A stretch of 64,000 nt of DNA, from NCBI GenBank assembly GCA_001603905.1, contig LVAE01000091.1:1-64000 (forward strand), written 5' to 3'. The notes beneath the pieces were generated by a model. The model did no database searches. It had not been told where the DNA came from and saw only the letters and a program-made list of their open reading frames with translations. A program made the position numbers and the translations under genes. Positions 16,089-24,677 of the stretch are shown here, one piece after another (positions within the stretch are counted from its first letter, which is position 1; each line of letters begins with the position of its first letter). Source of the stretch: Fibrobacterales bacterium Fibro_02. Lineage in GTDB: Bacteria > Fibrobacterota > Fibrobacteria > Fibrobacterales > Fibrobacteraceae.

Positions 16089-17194
16089 TCAGGTGGCTTA
16101 TTGCTTTATCGATCGTAGTGTCTGCGATTATTGTGTCGGTTATAGTTGTGTATGACTATGATTCCGGTAACGAACATGTGCGGAAGAAAACCCGTGTCGC
16201 CATGATTATGAGAGGCGTTCGTAATGACCACAGCTGGAACGAAGCTCATTACGAGGCGCTTGAAAAAGTGGCTCGTCGCCTGAACTTGGAAGTGACGGTT
16301 TATGATAATATTCCTGCCGATTCCACGGCGTACAACAGCATTGAAAAGGCGGTTGCCAACGGGGCCGAAATCGTGATTGCGAATTCGTTTGATTTCGGTG
16401 CCGCGGCGATGTCGGTTGCCAAGAAGCATCCGAAAGTCAAGTTCCTGCATGCGGCGGGGGTGCGGACGGAAACGAACCTGTTGACCTATTTTGGGCGCAT
16501 CTACCAGATGCGATACCTTTCGGGAGTCGTGGCTGGCCTTAAGACCAAGACGAATGAAATCGGTTACGTGGCGGCTTTCAGGATTCCTGAAGTTGTCCGC
16601 GGGTTGGATGCGTTTACGCTCGGCGTCCAAAAGGTGAATCCGCAGGCAAAAGTGTTCGTGAGCTGGAGCCATTCTTGGTCGGACGAATCGATGGCGGCGG
16701 AGGCGACGCATAGCTTGCTGAAGAAACATCACATTGACGTACTGACGGTTCATCTGGATGCGCTTTCGCCGTATGAAATCGCCGATGAGAAGGACGTCTG
16801 GATTGTGGGATACAACATGGATAACTCCTCGCGTTTTCCCAATCATTTCTTGACCGCTCCCGTGTGGCGCTGGGAAAACTTTTACGAGGCGCAGATTCGC
16901 GACATTATGTCCGACAACTTTATTCCGGAAAAGTACTGGCTCGGAGTCGAAAGCGGCGTGGTAGATCTCGCTCCGCTGACGGAGCATGTCGGCGAGGATA
17001 TTGCTAAAGTCGTTGCCCATGAAAAGGAAATGCTTGCGCAGAATCGTTACGATGTGTTCTGGGGGCCGATTGTCGATAGTCACGGAAACGTTCGCGTAGA
17101 AAAGGGCGAATGTATTTCCGACGAGGATTTGCTTGAACATTTTGACTGGTATGTCAAGGGAGTATACGATGGAACTAAATCCCAGAAGTACTAA
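16085..17194 (+). CDS. BMP-family (nucleoside-type) binding protein, membrane anchored
   Basis: The product is 369 residues. An N-terminal membrane helix (about 4-22) lacks a lipobox cysteine, so it is an anchored periplasmic protein. The rest is a BMP/PnrA/Med fold: VAMIMRGVRNDHSWNEAHYEAL, GAEIVIANSFDFG, VKFLHAAG, YFGRIYQMRYLSGVVAGL, VVRGLDAFTLGV. Characterised members bind purine nucleosides. No ABC permease genes are nearby; instead it sits between two hybrid kinases, overlapping the first by 4 bp and the second by 26 bp. A role as ligand-sensing partner of these kinases is inferred, and the nearby purF gives a circumstantial link to purines. Confidence 0.85.
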   Translation: MIRWLIALSIVVSAIIVSVIVVYDYDSGNEHVRKKTRVAMIMRGVRNDHSWNEAHYEALEKVARRLNLEVTVYDNIPADSTAYNSIEKAVANGAEIVIANSFDFGAAAMSVAKKHPKVKFLHAAGVRTETNLLTYFGRIYQMRYLSGVVAGLKTKTNEIGYVAAFRIPEVVRGLDAFTLGVQKVNPQAKVFVSWSHSWSDESMAAEATHSLLKKHHIDVLTVHLDALSPYEIADEKDVWIVGYNMDNSSRFPNHFLTAPVWRWENFYEAQIRDIMSDNFIPEKYWLGVESGVVDLAPLTEHVGEDIAKVVAHEKEMLAQNRYDVFWGPIVDSHGNVRVEKGECISDEDLLEHFDWYVKGVYDGTKSQKY

Positions 17195-19694
17195 GGTCAA
17201 TATCGAGCTGGTGGTCTGGATGGCCATCGTCGTTTTCGCCCTCTGCATTGTCTGTATCTTGTTGAGGGTGAAGCTGGAAGGTTTTCTGGACCAGTACGAG
17301 TCTCGGCAGGTCTTGCAGAAGTCCACGCTCGTCGCTGAATTGGCGAACGAGAATTTCCGCGGCCGCCTGAATTCGCTGGAGGCCATGGCTAGGCATATCG
17401 AGAGACGTTCCTATGGCGACGGAACGTTTGCCAGCTTGAATTCCGATATCAGGACTTTTAATTACGGTCTGCTGTCGCTCGGTGACGGATATTTCGTGGG
17501 GGATACACTCGCGGGAGTTACTGTTGAGCAATTCGGCTGCTTGGCCGAAGCGCTGCACGGAACGAAGACATTCTGCTATCGTAAGGGAAAGGGCCTGCTT
17601 TTTGCGGTTCCCGTCTACCATAACCGAAATATCCGCTACATCCTTTATAGGCTGAATCGCGAAAGGGGAACGGATGATTTCTTTGATGAAAACTGCGTCT
17701 CCGAGAAATGCTACACGGTGGTGCTGGATAGCAGCGATAATCCTGTCATTGAATCCAAGAGGGGAAACTGGAAAAACGATTCCAGCTGGCGTGCGCTGGA
17801 TTATGCGAAGGTCTATGAGCGCTTGAGGTTGCGGGACCAGTGGAAGGGCGCTTCGGTTGTCAGCGAGAACGTGGGTGGCGAACTCTACTATTTCTACCGC
17901 GCGAAGCTGGGATACCGTGGTTTCTCGCTTGTTGGGATGGAGCCGAAAGCCAAGGTGGGAGCAGGGCTGAATAGGATCCCATTCCTTGTCTTCTGTGTTG
18001 TCGGAATGTTGGTGGTCCTTTTCCTGATGGGGATTGTTGCCTGCTTTGTAGTAGATCGTAAGCGGAGGGAACGGTACCGGCTGCGCAAGGATGCCGACCC
18101 TGTTGACGAACTGCAGCAGGAACAGCTTTCGCTGTTGCGCAATGCAGGAACAGAGATGCGCGCTCCCTTGTCGAGTATCCTTGCGATGAACTCGATGATC
18201 GCCAAGGAGAATCGGGACCCTGCCTTGAAGGATTACACCCGGAATATTTCTGGTGCGGGGCAGTGGCTGCTCTCGCTGGCGGATGACCTGGAAGATATCG
18301 CGAAGGTCGACCTGCATTCGCTTGAAATTGCGACATCGGAATATGACCTGTTCGCTGTGTTGAGCGGTTGCTTTGCGGCGGCGGATAGTGTGAACAAGAC
18401 GAAGAATTTTGAACTGAAGGTCAATAGCCGAATCCCGTCGAGGCTGATCGGTGACGAAATCCGTATCCGACAGATTCTGGGGAACATCTTCTTCAATGCA
18501 GAGAAGTTCTCGTCGGGTGCGGTGGCGGATATCTTCATCGATTACGAACGCATCGTCGAAGAAGACGGCGAATGGGATGGCCGCAATATCAACTTGATTA
18601 TTAAGGTGCCCGATTCGGGAAGCGGCTGGACGGGAATCGGATTGACTCTGGCGCGGCGGCTGGTGCTCTTGATGCAGGGCGAATTGAGGCTGGATGCCTT
18701 GCTGGACGACAAGCCTGCCTTTATGATTGTCCTGCCGCAACAGGTGGCGCGAAATGAACCTGTTGGGGAATTCAAGCGGCGCTACGATGAGCTGCAACTT
18801 TCGTCCCGCAACAGTACCCGTTACTTCTGTGCGCCGACTGCGTCTGTCCTGGCGGTCGATGCCATGCTTATGAACCTGCGCGTGATGGGCGGCATGCTCA
18901 AGGAAACGGAAATCCACATGGATGCCGTAGATAACGGTATGGAGGCGCTCGAAAAGTTCAAGCGTAAACATTACGATATCGTGTTCCTGGACCACGCGAT
19001 GCCCGTGATTGACGGAATGGATCTTTTCACGATGATGAGTGGCCTCACGGATCACCCGAACAAGGATACTCCTATCGTGATGCTGACGGCAAGCAGTGAG
19101 ACGGTCGCAAGGGAAATCTGCAAGAAGATCGGGTATGCCGATTTCTTGACGGAACCTGTCCGCGAGGAATCGCTGTTTGCGATGCTCCTGAAATTCCTGC
19201 CGAAGGATATGGTACAGTGGTTTGATGCTGCTCCCGAAGAAAGTATCGAAGAAGAGGAACCGCGGAAGGAAATTCCTGCGGTACCGCCGCGTAAGCGGCC
19301 GGAAGTCCTTGCGACGGCAACTCCGGAAACTCCGATGCTTCCGGATGATCTGGAAAACTTGATGACGACGGGATTGGTCGATGTACTCATTGGTCTAGAA
19401 TGTTGTCAGATGAACGAGGCGATTTACCGTAAGAAGTTGATGGACTTCTCGTCGGACCATGCGGACGTTATCTTGAATTCGTACTTCAAGGCGGAAGATT
19501 TCGAGAATTACCGCTTGCTGGTGCGTTCGCTGAAGAGCAAGGCACTGTATATCGGTGCGGTGGAAATATCGAGTATCAGCAAGACGCTGGAATTCGCTTG
19601 CAACGAGGGTGACTATGATTTTGTCCGTAATCGTCATGGCGAGCTGATGCAGAAATATCGCCAGCTGATGCAAATCTTCAAGGAGCTTTTCTGA
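17169..19694 (+). CDS. degenerate hybrid kinase (pseudokinase-like)
   Basis: The product is 841 residues from the ATG at 17169, chosen because AAGGGAG precedes it. It has the same layout as the first kinase: two membrane helices (about 14-36 and 276-300) around a periplasmic sensor, kinase, receiver and Hpt. Key residues are lost in every phosphotransfer module. The H-box reads RNAGTEMRAP, with Thr328 at the His position. The ATP lid is missing: DSGSGW runs directly into TGIGLTLA. The receiver has VDA (564-565) in place of DD and Glu662 for the conserved Lys, though Asp608 remains. The Hpt reads VRSLKSKALYIGA, with Arg786 for His. The frame is uninterrupted, so this is a maintained degenerate protein rather than a pseudogene. 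Confidence 0.85.
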   Translation: MELNPRSTKVNIELVVWMAIVVFALCIVCILLRVKLEGFLDQYESRQVLQKSTLVAELANENFRGRLNSLEAMARHIERRSYGDGTFASLNSDIRTFNYGLLSLGDGYFVGDTLAGVTVEQFGCLAEALHGTKTFCYRKGKGLLFAVPVYHNRNIRYILYRLNRERGTDDFFDENCVSEKCYTVVLDSSDNPVIESKRGNWKNDSSWRALDYAKVYERLRLRDQWKGASVVSENVGGELYYFYRAKLGYRGFSLVGMEPKAKVGAGLNRIPFLVFCVVGMLVVLFLMGIVACFVVDRKRRERYRLRKDADPVDELQQEQLSLLRNAGTEMRAPLSSILAMNSMIAKENRDPALKDYTRNISGAGQWLLSLADDLEDIAKVDLHSLEIATSEYDLFAVLSGCFAAADSVNKTKNFELKVNSRIPSRLIGDEIRIRQILGNIFFNAEKFSSGAVADIFIDYERIVEEDGEWDGRNINLIIKVPDSGSGWTGIGLTLARRLVLLMQGELRLDALLDDKPAFMIVLPQQVARNEPVGEFKRRYDELQLSSRNSTRYFCAPTASVLAVDAMLMNLRVMGGMLKETEIHMDAVDNGMEALEKFKRKHYDIVFLDHAMPVIDGMDLFTMMSGLTDHPNKDTPIVMLTASSETVAREICKKIGYADFLTEPVREESLFAMLLKFLPKDMVQWFDAAPEESIEEEEPRKEIPAVPPRKRPEVLATATPETPMLPDDLENLMTTGLVDVLIGLECCQMNEAIYRKKLMDFSSDHADVILNSYFKAEDFENYRLLVRSLKSKALYIGAVEISSISKTLEFACNEGDYDFVRNRHGELMQKYRQLMQIFKELF

Positions 19695-20227
19695 TGGAAG
19701 AACAGATAGACGTGTTGAATGCGGACGGAACGTCGGCGGGTTATTCCTGTGGGCGCAGCAAGGTGCATGCCGAGGGCCTTTGGCACCGGACGGTGCATAT
19801 CTGGGCGTTCGATTCGAACAGGCGTATCCTTTTCCAGTTACGGAGTCGCGTCAAGGAAAACAATCCGGGGCTTCTCGACACGAGCTGCGCCGGACACATT
19901 TCGGCGGGGGATTCCAGCGTGAACGCCGCCGTGCGCGAACTGCGCGAGGAACTAGGCGTGCACAAGAGTTCGCGCGACCTCGAATACCTATTCGAGGCCA
20001 AGCACGAAAGCGTGCTTAACGGCGGCTCCTACCTCGACAACGAGTTCTATGACGTCTACCGCATCACGCTTTCCGACGACGAGATAAAGTCGCTTGTGCC
20101 GCAACCGGGCGAAGTGGACGGCTTCGTGTGGATGACCCGCGAGGAATTCTTCGCGAAGCACAAGCTGCATCCCGAGAAGTTCGTGGAGCATCCGAAGGAT
20201 TACTGCTGGCTTGAGGAAAATGCCTGA
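19694..20227 (+). CDS. Nudix hydrolase
   Basis: The product is 177 residues. The Nudix box is GHISAGDSSVNAAVRELREELGV, with Asp where the consensus has its first Glu and with RELREELG intact. AEGLWHRTVHIWAF before it resembles the YfcD and Idi-like branch. It would hydrolyse a nucleoside diphosphate derivative or related compound in the cytoplasm. Its ATG overlaps the last base of the second kinase gene, so translation is coupled. The exact substrate cannot be told. Confidence 0.88.
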   Translation: MEEQIDVLNADGTSAGYSCGRSKVHAEGLWHRTVHIWAFDSNRRILFQLRSRVKENNPGLLDTSCAGHISAGDSSVNAAVRELREELGVHKSSRDLEYLFEAKHESVLNGGSYLDNEFYDVYRITLSDDEIKSLVPQPGEVDGFVWMTREEFFAKHKLHPEKFVEHPKDYCWLEENA

Positions 20228-20466
20228 TGTCGAAGGCAATCGCCGGTCACCGTTACCGCCACTACAAGAAAGAGACGATGCTCTATACCGTGGTGTCTGC
20301 CGAGGCGCTCGACTGCGAATCGGTGAAGCCGCTGGTCGTTTACCGTAGCGAGTACGAAACCCCCGACCACCCGAAGGGAACGCTCTGGGTGCGCGACCGT
20401 AAAGATTTTGAAAGTGAAGTCCTTTTGCCCGACGGCTCAACCGTGAACCGCTTCACCGAAATATGA
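20227..20466 (+). CDS. DUF1653 family small protein
   Basis: The product is 79 residues. AGHRYRHYKKETMLYTVVSAEALDCE, VVYRSEYETPDHPKGTLWVRDRKDF and a final V.RF match the DUF1653 pattern, a small beta-rich fold of unknown function often found next to Nudix or nucleotide genes. TGATG overlap with the Nudix gene indicates translational coupling. It is the last gene of the run that begins at 13491. Confidence 0.8.
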   Translation: MSKAIAGHRYRHYKKETMLYTVVSAEALDCESVKPLVVYRSEYETPDHPKGTLWVRDRKDFESEVLLPDGSTVNRFTEI

Positions 20467-20541
20467 AAAAAAGCATCTTGCCAGCCTCCTAAAATTTCTA
20501 ACTTTTAGTGAAACAGAATCCCTTTTTGACAAGGAGTCTCT

Positions 20542-22020
20542 ATGGGCGGCTTTTGCGGTGTTGTTTCTAAAGAAGACTGCGTAAGTGATCTCTTCTTTGG
20601 AACCGATTACCATTCTCATCTTGGAACCCACCGTGGCGGTATGGCAGTTTTGAATCCGATCGGAAAGTTCCATCGTTCGATTCACAATATCCAGAACACC
20701 CCGTTCCGCAGCAAGTTCGAACACGACCTCGCCGCGTTCTCGGGCAAGGTGGGAATCGGCGTTATCTCTGACACTGATCCGCAGCCGCTCGTGATGACCT
20801 CCAAGCTTGGCACCTTTGCCATCGTGACAGTCGGTCTCATCTCGAACATCGAAGACCTGAAGAACGAACTCTTCAAGAACAACTGCATGCAGCTCCAGTA
20901 TTCGACGACCAGCGGAATGGTCGGCCCGACCGAAGTGGTGTCTGCGCTTATCGCTACGCGAGACTCGATTGTGGACGGCCTCAAGTATGTCCATGAAAAG
21001 GTGAAGGGCAGCTGCTCGGTGCTCCTGATGGACAGCGAAGGAAGGTTCTACGCAAGCCGCGACAAGTGGGGCCGCACGCCGATCGTTCTCGGCAAGAAGG
21101 AAGGCTCGATGATTGCCGTTCAGGAAAGCTGCGCTCTGCATAACCTCGGTTACGAATATGTCCGCGACATGGGCCCCGGTGAAATTGCCGAACTCACTCC
21201 GGATGGCGACAAGACACTCGTCGCTCCTGGCAAGAAGATGGCCATCTGCTCCTTCCTCTGGGTCTACTACGGTTATCCCGCTTCCAGCTACGAAGGCCGC
21301 AATGTCGAAATGACGCGCTACCGCTGCGGTTCCGCTCTCGCCAAGAGAACTCCGACCGAAGCCGATGCCGCTTGCGGTATCCCGGATTCCGGTACCTCCC
21401 ACGCTTTGGGTTATGCGCACGAGGCCGGCATCAAGTTTGCACGCCCCTTTGTCAAGTACACACCGACCTGGGCCCGCTCCTTTATGCCGCAGGACCAGAA
21501 GCAGCGCGAACGTGTCGCCTCGATGAAGCTCATCCCGATTCCGGGACTCATCAAGGACCGTCGTCTCGTGTTCTGCGACGACTCTATCGTGCGTGGCACG
21601 CAGCTCGGTAAGCAGGCCCTCAAGCTCTATTCGCTCGGCTGTAAGGAAACGCACATGCGTATCGCTTGTCCGCCGCTGGTTTACCCCTGCAAGTTCATCA
21701 ACTTCTCCCGTTCCAAGAACGAGTACGACCTGATTACGCGTCGCTATATCCGCGACAAGGAAGGCGAAAACGCCGATATCGAAAAGTACACGAACCCGGA
21801 TGGCGAGGAATACAAGGGAATGGTCGAGTACATCCGCCAGAAACTCAACCTGACGACACTCGCCTTCCAGCGCATCGACGATGTCATCGCGGCCATCGGT
21901 CTCCCCGAAGATCAGCTCTGCACCTACTGCTGGAGCGGTAAGGACTTCGCCGAGACGGGTGACTGCTATCATTGTCCCTGCCACTGCGGTGAAAGCTCGG
22001 ACAAGAAGGATAAGGAATAA
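20542..22020 (+). CDS. purF: amidophosphoribosyltransferase
   Basis: The product is 492 residues. It catalyses the first committed step of purine synthesis, making phosphoribosylamine from PRPP and glutamine. The N-terminal glutaminase would be exposed by removal of a four-residue propeptide before Cys5 (MGGF/CGVV). The PRPP loop is VFCDDSIVRGTQ near residue 345. Cysteines in CPPLVYPC and CTYCWSG fit the iron-sulfur ligands of the Bacillus-type enzyme. AAGGAG precedes the ATG. The gene has its own gap of 75 bp from the DUF1653 gene and ends in a good terminator. Confidence 0.93.
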   Translation: MGGFCGVVSKEDCVSDLFFGTDYHSHLGTHRGGMAVLNPIGKFHRSIHNIQNTPFRSKFEHDLAAFSGKVGIGVISDTDPQPLVMTSKLGTFAIVTVGLISNIEDLKNELFKNNCMQLQYSTTSGMVGPTEVVSALIATRDSIVDGLKYVHEKVKGSCSVLLMDSEGRFYASRDKWGRTPIVLGKKEGSMIAVQESCALHNLGYEYVRDMGPGEIAELTPDGDKTLVAPGKKMAICSFLWVYYGYPASSYEGRNVEMTRYRCGSALAKRTPTEADAACGIPDSGTSHALGYAHEAGIKFARPFVKYTPTWARSFMPQDQKQRERVASMKLIPIPGLIKDRRLVFCDDSIVRGTQLGKQALKLYSLGCKETHMRIACPPLVYPCKFINFSRSKNEYDLITRRYIRDKEGENADIEKYTNPDGEEYKGMVEYIRQKLNLTTLAFQRIDDVIAAIGLPEDQLCTYCWSGKDFAETGDCYHCPCHCGESSDKKDKE

Positions 22021-22049
22021 CCTTTCCTCTTTCACGCTTTAGAAGGTTG

Positions 22050-22081
22050 TGCCCGGTTCAAACGCCGGGCATTCCTTTTTT
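22050..22081 (+). terminator. purF terminator
   Basis: TGCCCGG (22050-22056) pairs with CCGGGCA (22065-22071) around TTCAAACG and is followed by TTCC and a run of T. The converging transporter gene ends at 22081, so its stop codon lies in the T run. Confidence 0.8.
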
Positions 22082-22995
22082 TAGTTGCGTTTGAACTGTG
22101 CGAGGACTATCCCTGCGACAATGGCGAGCGCACCTACGATGGCGACTGCCGTGATATGCTCGCCGAGGGTGATGGCCGCGGTAACGGTCGTAATCAGCGG
22201 GATGGCGTAGGCGTAATTGGTGGCGAGCACGGTGCCGATCTGCTTTAGCACTTTGTTCCAAATGAGGTAACCGAACAGCGACGAAAATACCGTGAGGCAG
22301 AGGAAGTTGAGCGCGACGACGGGCTCCGCGAAATTCTGCCAAGGAACGTCACGTCCCTCGATGAACATGATGGGGAGCGAGGTGAGGCTTCCGTAGAAGA
22401 ACATCTTTCGCGTAATGAACAAGGTGGAGTACTTGTCATTCAGTTGGCGTACCACGAGAGAATAGGCCGCCCACATGAGTGCTCCCCCGAAAGCGATGAA
22501 GTCTCCGACGGGAGAGAGCTTCAGGACGAACTTTCCGTTCAGCACCACGAGTACCATACCGATGAACGTGACGAGGCATCCGAGAACTTGTCGTTTGCCG
22601 AGGCGCTCGCTCTTGTAGAAGATTCCGCCGAAAATCATGGTCAGGAGTGCGCTGGAACAGACGATGAGTGAGACGTTGCTTGTGGGCGAAAGCGTAAGGG
22701 CTGTATTTTCTGTCCAGAAATAGAGCGTGCATCCGGTGATGCCGCAAATGAACAGGAGAAGCTCGTCCTTCCAGTTTTGGCAACGGAACTGGCGGTGCCT
22801 TGCCGCAAGGAGTATCAGGTAGGTGACGGCGAAACGTAGCGCAAAAATCTGTACCGCCGAAAAGCCATGGTTCAGAAGGACCTTGGTGCTCACGAAACTC
22901 GTGCCCCAGAAGGTAATGGTGATGACGGCGAGCAAATGCCATGGCGCTGTACCATGGAGGATTCTCGGGGTGTAGTTTCTACTTAGGGGGAGCAT
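22081..22995 (-). CDS. EamA/DMT family transporter
   Basis: The product is about 304 residues with ten predicted membrane helices in two EamA repeats. Typical motifs are FWGTSFVSTKVLL at the start of repeat one, and GDFIAFGGALMWAAYSLVVRQL with FGYLIWNKVL in repeat two. It is an inner-membrane exporter or exchanger of small metabolites; the substrate is unknown. The ATG at 22995 is preferred to the extended open frame up to 23043, since TATATTT at 23003-23009 would be the -10 box and leaves only 7 nt before this codon. Confidence 0.85.
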   Translation of the reverse strand: MLPLSRNYTPRILHGTAPWHLLAVITITFWGTSFVSTKVLLNHGFSAVQIFALRFAVTYLILLAARHRQFRCQNWKDELLLFICGITGCTLYFWTENTALTLSPTSNVSLIVCSSALLTMIFGGIFYKSERLGKRQVLGCLVTFIGMVLVVLNGKFVLKLSPVGDFIAFGGALMWAAYSLVVRQLNDKYSTLFITRKMFFYGSLTSLPIMFIEGRDVPWQNFAEPVVALNFLCLTVFSSLFGYLIWNKVLKQIGTVLATNYAYAIPLITTVTAAITLGEHITAVAIVGALAIVAGIVLAQFKRN

Positions 22996-23081
22996 CGCGC
23001 ACAAATATAGAAACCGCTTGCGGGAATGTAGGCATTTTTGCAAGGGGATGTTTCGCGCGCGAAAAGGGGCTTTTTGTTGAT

Positions 23082-23200
23082 GCTATAGTTTTCTGTTATA
23101 GCTACCTATAAGTTTGACCTAATAACGGGGTTGTTTTTTACATTTTTTTTCCTGAAATATCACTTTTTTATAGACCTAGCTATAGGATCTATCTATATTG
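23082..23200 (+). promoter_or_regulatory. TATAG-rich upstream region of the MetY-like gene
   Basis: The 240 bases between the DMT start and the MetY-like start hold no gene. GCTATAG (23082-23088), TATAG-CTAC-CTATA (23097-23110, an inverted repeat) and a TATAG/CTATA cluster at 23170-23198 recur. They could be operator half-sites or an AT-rich promoter region. I see no SAM-I riboswitch signature. Confidence 0.3.
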
Positions 23201-23236
23201 AACTCCATAAAAATTTTTAGGAAAAAGGATAAAGAA

Positions 23237-24514
23237 ATGTCCAAGATCGAAACTCTTTGTATTCAGGGCGGTTGGCAGCCGAAGAACGGCGAACCGCGCG
23301 TTCTCCCCATCTACCAGAGCACCACGTTCAAGTACGAAACGACCAACGACATGGCCGACTTGTTCGACCTGAAGGCCAGTGGCTACTTCTACACCCGTCT
23401 GCAGAACCCGACTAACGACGCCGTCGCCAACAAGATCGCCGCTCTCGAAGGTGGTGTGGCTGCTATGCTCACGAGTTCCGGTCAGGCCGCAAACTTCTAC
23501 GCCGTTTTCAACATTTGCGAATCCGGCGACCACTTCATCAGCACTTCCGCTATTTATGGCGGTACGAGCAACCTCTTCTCCGTCACCATGAAGAAGCTCG
23601 GCATCGAATGCACGTTCGTGGACCAGGACGCCTCTGACGAAGAAATCGAAAAGGCTTTCCGCCCGAACACCAAGTGCGTCTTCGGCGAAACCGTCGCAAA
23701 CCCGGCTGGTAAGGTGCTTGACCTCAAGCGCTTCGCCGATATCGCCCACAAGCACGGCGTTCCGATGATCGTCGACAATACCTTCCCGACACCGATTCTC
23801 TGCCGTCCGATTGAATTCGGCGTTGACATCGTGACCCACTCCACGACCAAGTACATGGATGGCCACGCGATGGCCGTGGGTGGCTGCATTGTGGATAGCG
23901 GCAACTTTGATTGGGAAGCTAACCACGACCGTTTCAAGGGCCTCACCGAACCGGATCCGAGCTACCACGGTCTCGCCTATACGAAGGCTTTCGGCAAGGG
24001 CGCCTACATCACGAAGGCTACTGCACAGCTCATGCGCGACTTCGGTTCTATCCAGTCTCCGCAGAACGCGTTCCTCCTGAACGTCGGTCTCGAAACTTTG
24101 CACCTCCGCATGCCGCGTCACTGCGAAAACGCTCTCGCCTGCGCCAAGTTCCTCAAGAACCACCCGAAGGTCGCTTGGGTTAACTACGCTGGCCTCGAAG
24201 GCGACAAGTACCATGAACTCGCCCAGAAGCAGTTCAAGGGCGGCCTCCCGTGCGGCGTTCTCACGTTCGGCATCAAGGGCGGTCGTGAAAAGTCCATCCA
24301 GTTCATGGATAGCCTCAAGATGATTTGCATCGTGACCCACGTGGCCGACGCCCGTAGCTGCGTGCTGCACCCGGCAAGCCATACGCACCGTCAGTTGTCT
24401 GATGAACAGTTGATTGAAGCTGGTGTTGCACCTGATTTGATTCGCTTCAGCGTGGGTATCGAAAACGTCGAAGACATCATTGCCGACCTCACGCAGGCTT
24501 TAGACAAGGTGTAA
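23237..24514 (+). CDS. metY: O-acetylhomoserine sulfhydrylase-like PLP enzyme
   Basis: The product is 425 residues from the ATG at 23237, which AAAAAGGA precedes; an upstream in-frame codon adds a non-homologous lysine-rich start. It belongs to the Cys/Met metabolism PLP family: PIYQSTTFKYE, YTRLQNPTNDAVANKIAALEGG, GETVANPAGKVLD, and HSTTKYMDGHAMAVGG with the PLP-binding lysine in STTKY. Length and the PNGxPTNxx-type start fit the MetY group, which makes homocysteine from O-acetylhomoserine and sulfide. A gamma-lyase activity cannot be excluded. Confidence 0.88.
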   Translation: MSKIETLCIQGGWQPKNGEPRVLPIYQSTTFKYETTNDMADLFDLKASGYFYTRLQNPTNDAVANKIAALEGGVAAMLTSSGQAANFYAVFNICESGDHFISTSAIYGGTSNLFSVTMKKLGIECTFVDQDASDEEIEKAFRPNTKCVFGETVANPAGKVLDLKRFADIAHKHGVPMIVDNTFPTPILCRPIEFGVDIVTHSTTKYMDGHAMAVGGCIVDSGNFDWEANHDRFKGLTEPDPSYHGLAYTKAFGKGAYITKATAQLMRDFGSIQSPQNAFLLNVGLETLHLRMPRHCENALACAKFLKNHPKVAWVNYAGLEGDKYHELAQKQFKGGLPCGVLTFGIKGGREKSIQFMDSLKMICIVTHVADARSCVLHPASHTHRQLSDEQLIEAGVAPDLIRFSVGIENVEDIIADLTQALDKV

Positions 24515-24537
24515 GTTTTTTGTATAAAATAAATTCA

Positions 24538-24568
24538 GGGGTACCCCTTGTCAAGGGGTACCCTTTAT
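24538..24568. terminator. terminator after the MetY-like gene
   Basis: A perfect 11-bp stem, 24539-24549 with 24553-24563, and loop GTC is followed by TTTATT on the plus strand. The A/T-rich left flank may allow some function on the other strand. Confidence 0.75.
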
Positions 24569-24615
24569 TGTAACTTTGTTTACAATAAGAGTGTTTTGAG
24601 GGTTAGGAGTCCATC

Positions 24616-24677
24616 AAACACCTCGGGGAGTTCTGCTACGCAAGTAGTGGGACTCCCTTAGGGGTGTTTTTTTTATT
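24616..24677 (+). terminator. second, long terminator-like hairpin; possible end of a small RNA
   Basis: AAACACCTC (24616-24624) pairs with GGGGTGTTT (24661-24669), allowing one G-T pair, and an inner GGGAGT/ACTCCC helix and a CTAC-GCAA-GTAG apex extend it. Eight or more T follow. It lies 50 bp after a complete terminator, so it may end a separate short plus-strand RNA. Confidence 0.5.

Noticed and set aside
17175-19055. 626-codon open frame on the minus strand
   Set aside because: Antisense to the second kinase gene, no domain motif and no ribosome-binding site. It is a codon-bias shadow.
20437-22035. 532-codon open frame on the minus strand
   Set aside because: Antisense to purF, which is certain from its motifs.
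23040-23236. SAM riboswitch before the MetY-like gene
   Set aside because: No SAM-I core elements are visible; the region is AT-rich with short TATAG motifs only.
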